Assembly (NCBI GenBank): GCA_001915025.1
Contig: MNDR01000092.1
Location: 1 to 64,000 of the forward strand
Length of the DNA: 64,000 bases
Reading direction: 5' to 3'
Source: Gemmatimonadetes bacterium 13_2_20CM_2_65_7
GTDB lineage: Bacteria > Gemmatimonadota > Gemmatimonadetes > Gemmatimonadales > GWC2-71-9
Part shown: piece by piece, positions 23,989-32,611 of the stretch
Numbering within the stretch: position 1 is the stretch's first letter
How the letters are laid out: the number at the start of each line of letters is the position of its first letter
The notes under the pieces: model-generated
Told to the model about the DNA's origin: nothing
Database searches by the model: none
What the model saw: the letters and a program-made list of their open reading frames with translations, nothing else
Made by a program: the position numbers and the translations under genes

Positions 23989-24882
23989 ATGCCTCAGCCT
24001 CAGTTGCAGGAATTGTTGGAAGCAGGTGTGCATTTCGGCCATCAGACGCGCCGGTGGAATCCCAAGATGCGGCGCTTCATCTTCGCCGAACGCTCCGGCA
24101 TCTACATCATCGATCTCCAGAAGACGATGCGTCAGCTCGAGGCGGCGCAGGAGCTGTTGCGCGGCGTCGTGCTGAAGGGCGAAGGCGTGCTGTTCGTCTG
24201 CACCAAGAAGCAGCTCAAGGGCATCCTCGAGGCCGAAGCGAAGCGCTGCAGCGCCTTCTATGTGACGGAGCGCTGGCTCGGCGGGACGCTGACGAACTTT
24301 CAGACGATCAAGAAGCAGATCAAACGGCTGAAGGAGCTGGAACAGGGCGCGGCGGACGGCGATTTCACGAACTACACAAAGAAAGAGCAGCTGCTCTTCG
24401 ATCGTGAGCGCGCCAAGCTCGACAAGAACCTCGCCGGCATCAAGAACCTCGGCCGGCTGCCGGGCGCGCTGTTCGTGGTGGACGCGAAGAAGGAGCGGAT
24501 CGCCGTCGCCGAGGCGAACAAGCTGGGGATTCCGGTGGTGGCGATCGTCGATACGAACGCCGACCCCGACCTGATCACGGTCCCGATTCCCGGGAATGAC
24601 GACGCGATCCGCGCGGTCTCGTTGATCACGAACGCGATTTCGGACGTCATCGGCGAGGCGCGGCGCCAGATGCCGCTCCGCGAGGCGGGCGAGGAAGGCG
24701 AAGGGACGACCTACTCCACCGAGACGGGGGTCGAGGCGGAGGATGGCGAGCGGAAGAAGCGGCCGGCGCGCCGCAAGCGGCGGCCGAAGCCGGAGGCGAT
24801 CGCCGCCCGGCTGAAAACGGAAGAGGTGCCGGCCCCAGCAGCCGAACCCGTCGCGGGGGGCGGGGGCGGGAGCGAGGGGTAA
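23989..24882 (+). CDS. rpsB: 30S ribosomal protein S2
   Basis: 297 residues with AAAGGGAG upstream of the ATG. Conserved LLEAGVHFGHQTRRWNPKM, RSGIYIIDLQKT, FYVTERWLGGTLTNF and the P-V-V-A-I-V-D-T-N-x-D-P box. The C-terminus extends about 55 residues beyond the usual end as a charged, Lys/Arg- then Pro/Gly-rich tail (RKKRPARRKRRPKP, GGGGGSEG), probably disordered. The 98-nt gap after rpsI holds no clear terminator. Confidence 0.97.
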   Translation: MPQPQLQELLEAGVHFGHQTRRWNPKMRRFIFAERSGIYIIDLQKTMRQLEAAQELLRGVVLKGEGVLFVCTKKQLKGILEAEAKRCSAFYVTERWLGGTLTNFQTIKKQIKRLKELEQGAADGDFTNYTKKEQLLFDRERAKLDKNLAGIKNLGRLPGALFVVDAKKERIAVAEANKLGIPVVAIVDTNADPDLITVPIPGNDDAIRAVSLITNAISDVIGEARRQMPLREAGEEGEGTTYSTETGVEAEDGERKKRPARRKRRPKPEAIAARLKTEEVPAPAAEPVAGGGGGSEG

Positions 24883-24907
24883 CAAACTTTTCAGGATGAA
24901 CACCGAC

Positions 24908-24945
24908 CGCCGCCCCGGGCCGCACGGCGCGAGGGCGGCGTTTTT
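24908..24945 (+). terminator. intrinsic terminator/attenuator between rpsB and tsf
   Basis: CGCCGCCC (24908-24915) pairs with GGGCGGCG (24933-24940) and is followed by TTTTT. It sits 20 nt before the tsf ATG within an otherwise continuous operon, so it probably lowers rather than blocks downstream transcription. Confidence 0.8.
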
Positions 24946-24965
24946 ATGAGGAGTGAAAGGACGCA

Positions 24966-25577
24966 ATGACTACGAAGACGACAGGCATTACCGCAAAGCA
25001 CGTCGCCGACCTCCGCGCCAAGACCGGCGCGGGCATGATGGACTGCAAGAAGGCGCTCGAGGAGTCTGGCGGAGACGCCGCCAAGGCCGAGGAGCTGCTG
25101 CGCGTGAAGTACGCTGCCCGCGCCGAGAAGCGCGCCGACCGCGCTGCGGGCCAGGGCGTCATCGAGATCTATCTGCACTTCAACGGCCGCGTCGGCACGA
25201 TGGTCGAGCTCAATTCCGAGACCGACTTCGTCGCCAATACGGCGGAGTTTCGCCAGCTCGCGAAGGATCTCGCGCTGCACGTCACGTCCGCGAGGCCCAT
25301 TGCGGTGCGGATCGAGGACGTGCCGGCGGACATCGTCGAGCGGGAGCGGCGCGTCTACAGGGCGCAGGTCGCTGAAGAGAAGAAGCCGGAAGCGGTGCGG
25401 GAGAAGATCGTCGAAGGCAAGCTGAAGAAGTTCTACCGGGAGAACGTCCTGCTCGAGCAGCCGTTCGTGAAGGACGACAAGGTGACCGTCGGCGAGCTCG
25501 TCAAGGCGCTCTCGGGCAAGACCGGTGAGAAGGTCGAAGTCCGCCGCTTCGCCCGGTTCGAGTTGGGAGGCAATTAA
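24966..25577 (+). CDS. tsf: elongation factor Ts
   Basis: 203 residues with AAAGGA upstream. It is the nucleotide exchange factor for EF-Tu. The N-terminal UBA-like module (VADLRAKTGAGMMDCKKALEESGGD) and the core (NGRVGTMVELNSETDFVAN) are intact. The length matches the short, single-subdomain EF-Ts of Thermus and plastids rather than the 283-residue E. coli form. Confidence 0.97.
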   Translation: MTTKTTGITAKHVADLRAKTGAGMMDCKKALEESGGDAAKAEELLRVKYAARAEKRADRAAGQGVIEIYLHFNGRVGTMVELNSETDFVANTAEFRQLAKDLALHVTSARPIAVRIEDVPADIVERERRVYRAQVAEEKKPEAVREKIVEGKLKKFYRENVLLEQPFVKDDKVTVGELVKALSGKTGEKVEVRRFARFELGGN

Positions 25578-26297
25578 GTGCCCCCCCCGAAGCTCGCCTA
25601 CAAGCGCGCGCTTCTGAAGCTTTCCGGAGAGGCGTTCGCGGGTGGGCGAGCTTCGGGCATCGACTTCGGCGTCATCGAGCGGCTATCCGATGAGCTGAAG
25701 CAGGTCGCCGCCACGGGCGTGCAGCTCGGGCTGGTGATCGGCGGGGGCAACATCCTGCGCGGCACGACAGCCAGCCAGCAGGGCATGGATCGCGTCTCGG
25801 CGGACTACATGGGGATGCTGGCGACGATCATCAATGCACTGGCACTCCAGGACATCCTCGAGAAAAAAGGCGTCGATACTCGCGTGATGACGGCGATCCG
25901 GATGGAAGAGTTGGCGGAGCCGTACATCCGCCGCCGCGCGGTCCGGCATCTCGAGAAAGGGCGGATGGTGATTTTCGCCGGCGGCACTGGCAATCCCTAC
26001 TTCTCGACCGACACCGCCGCGGTGCTGCGCGCGCTCGAAATGGAGGCGCAGGCGATTCTCAAGGCGACGAACGTGGACGGCATCTATACGGCGGATCCGA
26101 AGAAAGACCCCAGCGCCAAATTCCTGCCGTCACTGACGTTTCAGGAAGCGCTCGTCAAAGGCTATGCGGTGATGGACGCCAACGCGTTCGGGTTGTGCAA
26201 GGAGAACAAGCTGCCCATCGTGGTGTTCAACATCAACCAGCCCGGCGCGACGGCGCGAGTTCTGACCGGCGAGCGCGTCGGCACGATCGTCCAATGA
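25578..26297 (+). CDS. pyrH: uridylate kinase (UMP kinase)
   Basis: 239 residues, GTG start directly after the tsf stop, with GGGAGG upstream. Amino-acid-kinase fold: [69 protein letters not shown]. Makes UDP from UMP. A run of eight C follows the start codon immediately (25581-25588), so slippage there would abolish expression. Confidence 0.97.
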   Translation: MPPPKLAYKRALLKLSGEAFAGGRASGIDFGVIERLSDELKQVAATGVQLGLVIGGGNILRGTTASQQGMDRVSADYMGMLATIINALALQDILEKKGVDTRVMTAIRMEELAEPYIRRRAVRHLEKGRMVIFAGGTGNPYFSTDTAAVLRALEMEAQAILKATNVDGIYTADPKKDPSAKFLPSLTFQEALVKGYAVMDANAFGLCKENKLPIVVFNINQPGATARVLTGERVGTIVQ

Positions 26298-26863
26298 CTC
26301 CTGCCCCAGCTGGCACCCTCACAGATCACGTCAAACATGCGAAGCAGATGATGGATAAGGCCGTCGAAGCGGTGAAGCGGGAGTTCGCGACGGTGCGGAC
26401 GGGCAAAGCGACCACCGCCTTGCTCGATCTGGTGCGCGTCGAGGCGTACGGGAACGAGATGCCCCTGACGCAGGTCGCGACTGTTGCCGCGCCGGAACCG
26501 AAGCTCCTCACCGTGCAGCCGTGGGACAGAAGTCTGCTGAAGGCCGTCGAGAAGGGGATTCTCGCATCGGATCTGGGACTCACGCCGGCGAACGATGGCA
26601 ACCTCATCCGCATCCCCATTCCTCCCCTGACCGAGGAACGCCGCAAAGAGCTGGTGAAAGTCGTTCACAAGTTCGCCGAGGAAGGCCGCGTCGCGATCCG
26701 TCATGCGCGCACCGACACGATGAACAGGATCAAGAAGACCGAACACGTCTCGTCGGACGATCAAAAGCACGCTGAGAAAGAAGTGCAGAAGACGCACGAC
26801 GAGCATCTCAAGGCGGTGGACGCGGCGGTCAAGGCGAAAGAAGCGGAGATCATGGAAGTCTGA
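26294..26863 (+). CDS. frr: ribosome recycling factor
   Basis: 189 residues from ATG 26294 (ATGA with pyrH stop). Splits post-termination ribosomes together with EF-G. Landmarks: [77 protein letters not shown] and the long C-terminal helix. Standard place after pyrH. Confidence 0.97.
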   Translation: MTPAPAGTLTDHVKHAKQMMDKAVEAVKREFATVRTGKATTALLDLVRVEAYGNEMPLTQVATVAAPEPKLLTVQPWDRSLLKAVEKGILASDLGLTPANDGNLIRIPIPPLTEERRKELVKVVHKFAEEGRVAIRHARTDTMNRIKKTEHVSSDDQKHAEKEVQKTHDEHLKAVDAAVKAKEAEIMEV

Positions 26864-27579
26864 TGCTCTCCGGACCGATTCCTCGCCATGTGGCGATCAT
26901 CATGGACGGCAACGGGCGCTGGGCGAATGAACGCCGGCTGCCCCGGCCGTTCGGCCATCGGGCCGGGATGAAGGCGGTGCGCGAGGCGGTCGAGGGAGCG
27001 ATCGAGGCCGGCGTCGAGGTGCTGACGCTGTTTGCCTTCTCCGACGAAAACTGGAACCGTCCCGCGCTCGAGATCTCGGCGCTGATGGACCTGCTCGAGG
27101 AGTACATCGCGCGTGAGGTTGCCGAGCTGCGCGGTCAGGGCGTGCAAGTCCACGTGCTCGGTGATCGGAGCCGGCTCACCGCGACAGGTCGAGCGGCCGT
27201 CGAGCGGGTGGAGCGCGAGACGGCGGGCGGTCGAAAGCTTTCGCTCAATCTCTGTATCTCATATTCCTCGCGGGGCGAGATCGCGCGAGCGGCACGGCTG
27301 CTTGCCGAAGAAGTGCTCAAGGGCACGACGCAGCTCGAGAACATCGATGAAGAGGCGATCCGCGCCAAGTTGTACACAGCGCCGTGGGGCGATCCCGATC
27401 TCCTGATCCGGACGTCGGGCGAGCAACGCCTCTCGAATTTTCTGCTGTGGCAGCTCGCGTACACCGAGCTGTACATCACCCCGGTGTTGTGGCCGGACTT
27501 CAACCGCCGCACGTTGCTGGACGCGATCCTCGACTATCAGCGCCGAGAGCGTCGATTCGGTAAAGTCACCGCGTCCTGA
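26863..27579 (+). CDS. uppS: isoprenyl transferase (undecaprenyl diphosphate synthase)
   Basis: 238 residues; the ATG shares one base with the frr stop (TGATG). cis-Prenyltransferase producing the C55 lipid carrier for wall synthesis. Motifs: HVAIIMDGNGRWA with the catalytic Asp, GHRAGMKAVRE, LTLFAFSDENWNRP, DLLIRTSGEQRLSNFLLWQ and ELYITPVLWPDF. Confidence 0.96.
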   Translation: MLSGPIPRHVAIIMDGNGRWANERRLPRPFGHRAGMKAVREAVEGAIEAGVEVLTLFAFSDENWNRPALEISALMDLLEEYIAREVAELRGQGVQVHVLGDRSRLTATGRAAVERVERETAGGRKLSLNLCISYSSRGEIARAARLLAEEVLKGTTQLENIDEEAIRAKLYTAPWGDPDLLIRTSGEQRLSNFLLWQLAYTELYITPVLWPDFNRRTLLDAILDYQRRERRFGKVTAS

Positions 27580-28427
27580 TGCCCTCACCGACCAACAATC
27601 TGGTGCAGCGCATCATCGTGGCGGCCATCGCCATCCCGCTGGTCGTGGTGATCATCTGGGTTGGCGGCTGGGCGCTCGCGGTCACGCTGGCGATCCTCGG
27701 CGTGCTTGGCGCTCACGAGGTCTACGATTTCGGTCGCCGCCAGGGGATCGAGCCGCTCGAGCGCACCGGTTGGCTTGCGGCGGCGGCGATCCCGCTGCTC
27801 GCGTTTTGGGCGAAGGGGCCGGCGTTCTATCTGGGAGCCATCTGGTTGATGGTAGCGTTGGTCATCGCGATGGTGCGACGGGGTCCGATGGGCCGCCCGC
27901 TCACGAGCGTATCAATCACGCTGTTCGGCTGTGTCTATGCGTCCGGCATGCTGGCGTTCTTGATCGCCATCCGCCACGGCGGTGACGCGCTGACGCGGCC
28001 GGCCGCGTATGTGTTCCTGACCCTCTTCCCGCTCGTCATCACCTGGATCTGCGACACCGCCGCCATGGCCGTCGGTACAGCCGTAGGCGGTCCGAAGCTC
28101 GCCCCCGTTCTGTCGCCGAAAAAGACGTACGCCGGTGCCATCGGCGGTACGCTCGGCGGGGTCATCACCGCGCTCGCACTCGGCAAATTCGTGCTCAATC
28201 GTCAGGGATGGAATTTCAGCGCCGAGCAGCTGCTGCTCTTCGGCCTGGCGATTTCGATCGTCGGACAGATCGGTGACGTAGCCGAGTCGCTCTTCAAACG
28301 CGAGGCCGGGTTGAAGGACTCGTCTGGTCTGATTCCGGGGCATGGCGGCGTGCTCGATCGGCTCGACTCGCTGTACTTCGTGATCCCAGCGGCGGCCGGT
28401 CTCTACCGTATGTTTGGCGTGATATGA
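27579..28427 (+). CDS. cdsA: phosphatidate cytidylyltransferase
   Basis: 282 residues, TGATG junction with uppS. Integral membrane enzyme making CDP-diacylglycerol from phosphatidate and CTP. Multiple hydrophobic helices and the family signature SLFKREAGLKDSSGLIPGHG-GVLDRLDS near the C-terminus; CDTAAMAVG and SPKKTYAGAIGG precede it. Confidence 0.96.
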   Translation: MPSPTNNLVQRIIVAAIAIPLVVVIIWVGGWALAVTLAILGVLGAHEVYDFGRRQGIEPLERTGWLAAAAIPLLAFWAKGPAFYLGAIWLMVALVIAMVRRGPMGRPLTSVSITLFGCVYASGMLAFLIAIRHGGDALTRPAAYVFLTLFPLVITWICDTAAMAVGTAVGGPKLAPVLSPKKTYAGAIGGTLGGVITALALGKFVLNRQGWNFSAEQLLLFGLAISIVGQIGDVAESLFKREAGLKDSSGLIPGHGGVLDRLDSLYFVIPAAAGLYRMFGVI

Positions 28428-29527
28428 GCATCGGCGTCGCCGTACTCGGCTCAACCGGCTCGATCGGCCGCTCGACGCTGCAGGTGGTTGCCCGTCAACG
28501 CGAACGATTCCGCATCGTCGCTCTGACGGGCCATTCCAACAAGGACTTGCTCGCCCAACAGGCCGCCGAGTGGAAGCCCGCCTTTGTCGGTCTCGTGAAC
28601 GGTGGAACCGCATCGTGTCTCGTCGAGGCGGCCACGCATCCCGACGTGAAGATCGTCGTGAACGGGATCGTCGGCGCGGCGGGGTTGGAAGCGACGCTGG
28701 CAGCGTTGCGCGCCGGCAAACGCGTCGCGCTCGCCAATAAGGAAACGTTGGTGATGGCCGGTGAGCTGGTCACGGAGGCTGCGCGGCAGGGCGGCGGCGA
28801 AATCGTCCCCGTCGACTCAGAACACAGTGCGGTGCTGCAATGCGTAGCCGGCCGGCGGCCGACCGAGTTGGCTCGGCTGATTCTCACCGCCTCGGGCGGC
28901 CCCTTCCGCACGTGGGGGCCGGAACGTGTGTCACGCGCGACGGTCGCCGAAGCGTTGAAGCATCCCACCTGGACGATGGGGAAAAAGATCACCGTCGACT
29001 CAGCGACACTCGTCAACAAAGCGCTCGAAGTGATCGAAGCGCACTTCCTGTTTGACGTGGCTTATGGGCAAGTGGACGTGGTCATCCACCCGCAGTCGGT
29101 GATCCACGGGTTCGCCGAGTTCGTGGACGGCTCGGTGCTCGCGCAAGTCGGCTTCCCCACGATGGAGCTGCCGATTCTCTACGCGCTCACCTACCCGGAG
29201 CGCGTGCCGGATACCGGCGTGCGCCGGTTCGATCCGGTGGCGGCCGGCACGCTGACCTTCGAAGCGGTGCAGCTTGAGCGCTTTCCGGCGTACGGCGTGG
29301 GCCGCGAGGCCGCGCGCATGGGCGGAACCGCGCCCGCGATGTTCAACGCGGCCAATGAAGTCGTGGTGCAGCTGTTTCTCGACGAGCAAATCCCGTTCGG
29401 ACGCATCTCGGAGGTCTTGGAGCGAGTGGTTGCCCACGGTCATCCCGGCGACGCGACGTCGCTCGACGATGTCTTGGCCGCGGATGCTGAAGCCCGCCGG
29501 TTGGCGAAAGAATTCGCATGCTCCTGA
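28424..29527 (+). CDS. dxr: 1-deoxy-D-xylulose 5-phosphate reductoisomerase
   Basis: 367 residues, ATGA junction with cdsA. First committed step of the non-mevalonate (MEP) isoprenoid pathway, using NADPH and a divalent metal. GSTGSIGRSTL (NADPH loop), ALANKETLVMAGE, PVDSEHSAVLQ (metal and substrate), LTASGGPFR, HPTWTMGKKITVDSATLVNKALEVIEAH and HPQSVIHGF are all present. Fits with uppS nearby as isoprenoid genes. Confidence 0.97.
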   Translation: MSIGVAVLGSTGSIGRSTLQVVARQRERFRIVALTGHSNKDLLAQQAAEWKPAFVGLVNGGTASCLVEAATHPDVKIVVNGIVGAAGLEATLAALRAGKRVALANKETLVMAGELVTEAARQGGGEIVPVDSEHSAVLQCVAGRRPTELARLILTASGGPFRTWGPERVSRATVAEALKHPTWTMGKKITVDSATLVNKALEVIEAHFLFDVAYGQVDVVIHPQSVIHGFAEFVDGSVLAQVGFPTMELPILYALTYPERVPDTGVRRFDPVAAGTLTFEAVQLERFPAYGVGREAARMGGTAPAMFNAANEVVVQLFLDEQIPFGRISEVLERVVAHGHPGDATSLDDVLAADAEARRLAKEFACS

Positions 29528-30858
29528 CGCTGGCGTCGCTCGTCATTGTGCTGGGTGTGCTGATTTTTGCGCACGAGCTGGGGCATTTTCTCGTCGCCAA
29601 AGTCGTCGGCATTCAGGTGCTGCGCTTCTCACTCGGGTTCGGGCGGCCGGTGATCGCCTGGAAGCGCGGCGAGACGGAATACTGGATCTCCTGGATCCCG
29701 CTGGGCGGCTACGTGAAGATGGCCGGGTTGGAAGAGGAAGGGATGGTGGGCGAGCTGGAGGGCGGCAAAGCGGACGCGGCAATCGATCCCGCCCGGTCGT
29801 TCGACCGTCAGCCGATCGCCGCACGAATGGCCGTCATCCTCGCCGGTGTGTCGATGAACGTCCTCTTGGCATTCGTCATCTATGCGGGTCTCGCTGCGGT
29901 CGCCGGCGTGTCCCGGTTTGCCATGACGCCGGTTGACTCGATCCAGGCGGGGCGGCTTCCGGCGTGGGCACAGCCGCTGTTGACATTGCACCGCGGCGAT
30001 CGGATCACGCACGTCGGCGACGATTCGCTGCGGACGTGGGACGATCTCGAGGAGCGGATCGAGAAGGCGCCGGACGAGCTGCGTCTGCGCGTTGCCGAAC
30101 GGGCCGAGCCCCTGGTTATGCACCTGCCGTCCGGGGATACCGCGGCGCGCCACGAGCTGCTACGCGCCATCGTGCCGCTATTCCCCGCTCGCATCGGCCC
30201 CGTTGCGCCGGGACAGCCGGCCCACCGCGCTGGACTGCGAGGCGGCGACGTCGTCGTGCGTATCAACGACGACACGATCGCTTCGTGGTTGGACATGGTA
30301 GCCAGGATCCGCGAACAGCCGGGACACCCAGTGACACTCGTCGTGTTGCGCCGTGACAGCTTGATACGCTTCACGGTGGTGCCCGAAACCATTGACTCAG
30401 GAGGCAAGCGCTACGGCTTCATCGGAGCCGGTGCGAACCCTCCGACCGTGCGCGACCGGGTGGGTTTGGGGGCCGCAATCGTGCACGGTGGCCGGCAGAC
30501 GCTGGCCCAGATCGTCAACGTTGTCACATCGGTGAAGCGCATCGTCGCCGGCGAGGCATCGACGCGCGAGCTCGGCGGGCCGATCGCCATCGCGCAGATG
30601 TCGGGGCAGGCGGTGCGCCTGGGCCTCGACTGGTTTCTCAACTTCCTCGCGTTCTTCTCGGTGAGCCTCGCCGTCCTGAACTTGCTGCCTATTCCCGTGC
30701 TCGACGGTGGCCACGCGCTCTTCCTTATTGTGGAGGCGGTCCGCCGCAAGCCGCTCACGCCCACGCTGCGCATGCGGCTCACCCAGCTCGGCATGTTGGT
30801 CGTGCTCGGCATCATGGTGCTCGCGATCTCCAACGATGTCCTCCGACTCTTCCGTTAA
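29518..30858 (+). CDS. rseP: RseP-type site-2 protease
   Basis: 446 residues overlapping dxr by 10 nt. Intramembrane zinc metalloprotease that cleaves anti-sigma factors and signal-peptide remnants. HELGH at 19-23 in the first helix, two PDZ domains (about 145-205 and 230-290, the second with APGQPAHRAGLRGGDVVVRIN), and the second metal-ligand box LLPIPVLDGGH near 390. The cdsA-dxr-rseP order is widespread. Confidence 0.95.
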   Translation: MLLTLASLVIVLGVLIFAHELGHFLVAKVVGIQVLRFSLGFGRPVIAWKRGETEYWISWIPLGGYVKMAGLEEEGMVGELEGGKADAAIDPARSFDRQPIAARMAVILAGVSMNVLLAFVIYAGLAAVAGVSRFAMTPVDSIQAGRLPAWAQPLLTLHRGDRITHVGDDSLRTWDDLEERIEKAPDELRLRVAERAEPLVMHLPSGDTAARHELLRAIVPLFPARIGPVAPGQPAHRAGLRGGDVVVRINDDTIASWLDMVARIREQPGHPVTLVVLRRDSLIRFTVVPETIDSGGKRYGFIGAGANPPTVRDRVGLGAAIVHGGRQTLAQIVNVVTSVKRIVAGEASTRELGGPIAIAQMSGQAVRLGLDWFLNFLAFFSVSLAVLNLLPIPVLDGGHALFLIVEAVRRKPLTPTLRMRLTQLGMLVVLGIMVLAISNDVLRLFR

Positions 30859-31228
30859 CGACGCCCTGAACGGCTATGCCGCCGGTCGCGTGACCGCGGA
30901 GCAGCTCGTTGGGATCGTTGCGGCCGAGTACTACAGGGAGCAGGCAGCAGGGAGCAGGGAGCAGTTGCAACCGTTGATCGAGATCATCGAACGCGCTCAT
31001 CCGGGATTTGTAGCGCTGTTCGGCAGTGTCGACGCTCCGGGGTTCGCAGTGCGCATTGCCGAACGTCCATTTCCGAAGAGGAACGAGCCGGAATTGCGTC
31101 AAGCAGTCCAGGTAGTACTCGCGGCCGGGATGATAACGACAGCGTCTGTTGCTCCGGGCTCCGGGCTCCGTGCTCCTCGTTTGTTCTCTCGCATCGTGCA
31201 GGCGATCCGAAGAGTCTTCAGCGCATAA
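30836..31228 (+). CDS. small hypothetical protein with two heptanucleotide repeats
   Basis: 130 residues from ATG 30836, which overlaps the rseP 3' end by 23 nt; the ORF-track start lies deep in rseP. The middle (LQPLIEIIERAHPGFVALFGSVDAPGFAVRIAERPFP) looks like a small helical/beta domain, but no family is recognised. It carries two separate four-copy heptanucleotide arrays, GGGAGCA at 30936 and GCTCCGG at 31151, encoding REQAAGSREQ and APGSGLRAP. It overlaps the convergent kinase gene by 11 bp. Reality as a gene is likely but not certain. Confidence 0.6.
   Translation: MSSDSSVNDALNGYAAGRVTAEQLVGIVAAEYYREQAAGSREQLQPLIEIIERAHPGFVALFGSVDAPGFAVRIAERPFPKRNEPELRQAVQVVLAAGMITTASVAPGSGLRAPRLFSRIVQAIRRVFSA
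30936..30963 (+). repeat. heptanucleotide tandem repeat, 4 x GG(G/C)AGCA
   Basis: GGGAGCA, GGCAGCA, GGGAGCA, GGGAGCA head to tail, 28 bp, inside the small ORF after rseP. Confidence 0.85.
31151..31178 (+). repeat. heptanucleotide tandem repeat, 4 x GCTCC(GG/GT/TC)
   Basis: GCTCCGG, GCTCCGG, GCTCCGT, GCTCCTC head to tail, 28 bp, in the same small ORF as the GGGAGCA array. Confidence 0.85.
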
Positions 31229-32207
31229 GCCTTACAACCAAGCCGATCAACAACAGTAGTCCGATCCCCGCCGCGCCAACGAGAAGCCATCGCCTGGGGT
31301 CTGCCGGCGGATCGACGAGCGCCTGCCGCTGCGTCGTCCCCATCGGCGCTGCCCCAAGCGCTGTCGTGGGCCGGCGCTTCTGCTCGACTTCGTCGAGATC
31401 GGCGAGGAGCTCGGCGGCACTGGCGTAACGGTCGTCGGGATGCTTGGCAAGACACTTCATCACCACTCGTTCGAAGCGTTTGGACAGCTCGCCCCGTTTA
31501 CGCCGCAGCGAGGGCGGGGGATCCTCGACGTGCATGCGCGCCAGCTCGAACCAGTCGTTGGAGCTGAACGGCACTTCGCCGGTGGCCGCTTTGTACAGCG
31601 TGACGCCGAGCGCGTAGAAATCCAGGCGTTGGTCGAGCGGCCGTCCCTGCGCCTGCTCGGGCGAGAGGTAGTGCGGCGTCCCGATCGTCATGTTCACGCC
31701 GGTCGATGCGGTATAGCCGGAAACCGCGCGGGCGATGCCGAAGTCGGTGAGTACGGCGGCGCCATCCGATCGGATCAGGACGTTGTCGGGCTTCAAGTCC
31801 CGATGAATCACCCCCTGGCGATGCGCAAAATCGAGCGCCGCGGCGATGTCACGCGCCAGGCGCAGGATATCCTCCTCGGGTAGCGGCCCTTCGCGCGCGA
31901 TGCGGGCGCCGAGACTGTCGGCGCAGAGATCCATGGCGAAGTAGACGTGGTCGCCGGTCTTCGCGACGGAGCGGATGCGAATGATGTTGGGGTGCTCGAG
32001 CTTTGCAGCCGTCTCGCTCTCGTTGCGAAAGCGCGACTCGAACTGCGAGTCGCCGGCGTATCGCGGCTTCAGGACCTTGATGGCGACCGGCGTGCCGTCG
32101 GGCTCGCGGCCCACAAACGCCCACGCGAACCCTCCCTGCCCGAGCAGGCGTTCGAGGGCGTAGGGGCCGAGCGTGCGGCCAACGAGGTCGGTGGCGGCGT
32201 TAGTCAC
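31218..32207 (-). CDS. Ser/Thr protein kinase with C-terminal membrane anchor
   Basis: 329 residues, GTG start, no obvious ribosome-binding site. Hanks-type kinase about 15-275: GQGGFAWAFVG loop, VAIKVLKP (Lys), HRDLKPDNVLI, DFGIAR, GTPHYLSPEQAQG; the APE-type motif is replaced by PEQ as usual in bacterial kinases. A short linker leads to one terminal helix (WLLVGAAGIGLLLLIGLVVRLMR) with almost no periplasmic part, so unlike the kinase at 4376 it has no external sensor. Divergent from rpsO. Confidence 0.93.
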   Translation of the reverse strand: MTNAATDLVGRTLGPYALERLLGQGGFAWAFVGREPDGTPVAIKVLKPRYAGDSQFESRFRNESETAAKLEHPNIIRIRSVAKTGDHVYFAMDLCADSLGARIAREGPLPEEDILRLARDIAAALDFAHRQGVIHRDLKPDNVLIRSDGAAVLTDFGIARAVSGYTASTGVNMTIGTPHYLSPEQAQGRPLDQRLDFYALGVTLYKAATGEVPFSSNDWFELARMHVEDPPPSLRRKRGELSKRFERVVMKCLAKHPDDRYASAAELLADLDEVEQKRRPTTALGAAPMGTTQRQALVDPPADPRRWLLVGAAGIGLLLLIGLVVRLMR

Positions 32208-32268
32208 TTTACAAAGGGGTCGAAGCCGGTTAACCTACGGCGCTTCCAACGATTAGGGAACAGGGACG

Positions 32269-32526
32269 ATGTACGACAAGACGACGCCGGTCAGGAAACA
32301 CGGGCTGCACGACCGGGACACCGGCTCGAGCCGGGTCCAGGTGGCGCTGCTCACCGAGCGCATCAACAGCCTCACCGAGCACTTCCGGGTCCACGCGAAG
32401 GACTTCCACGGGCAACGCGGCCTGCTGCGCATGGTCAGCCGCCGCCGCCGCTTGCTGGAGTACTTGAAGCGCACCGATCTCGCGAAGTACCGGCAGCTCA
32501 TCGACGAGCTCGGTCTCCGACATTAA
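32269..32526 (+). CDS. rpsO: 30S ribosomal protein S15
   Basis: 85 residues with AGGGA upstream. [25 protein letters not shown] and [17 protein letters not shown] are diagnostic. Binds the central domain of 16S rRNA. Followed by pnp, the classic rpsO-pnp arrangement. Confidence 0.97.
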   Translation: MYDKTTPVRKHGLHDRDTGSSRVQVALLTERINSLTEHFRVHAKDFHGQRGLLRMVSRRRRLLEYLKRTDLAKYRQLIDELGLRH

Positions 32527-32550
32527 GTCGCACCAAAGGCGTCGAGCAGG

Positions 32551-32576
32551 GCGCTCCGGGAAGAGCACCGGGGCGC
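32551..32576 (+). terminator. hairpin between rpsO and pnp
   Basis: GCGCTCCGG (32551-32559) and CCGGGGCGC (32568-32576) form a 9-bp stem with one G-U pair; TTTT follows only 10 nt later. Could be a leaky terminator or a processing site; in other bacteria this spacer holds an RNase III site for pnp autocontrol. Confidence 0.55.
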
Positions 32577-32611
32577 TCCGTGCATTTTCAACGCTCTAGA
32601 CAGGCAACGCA

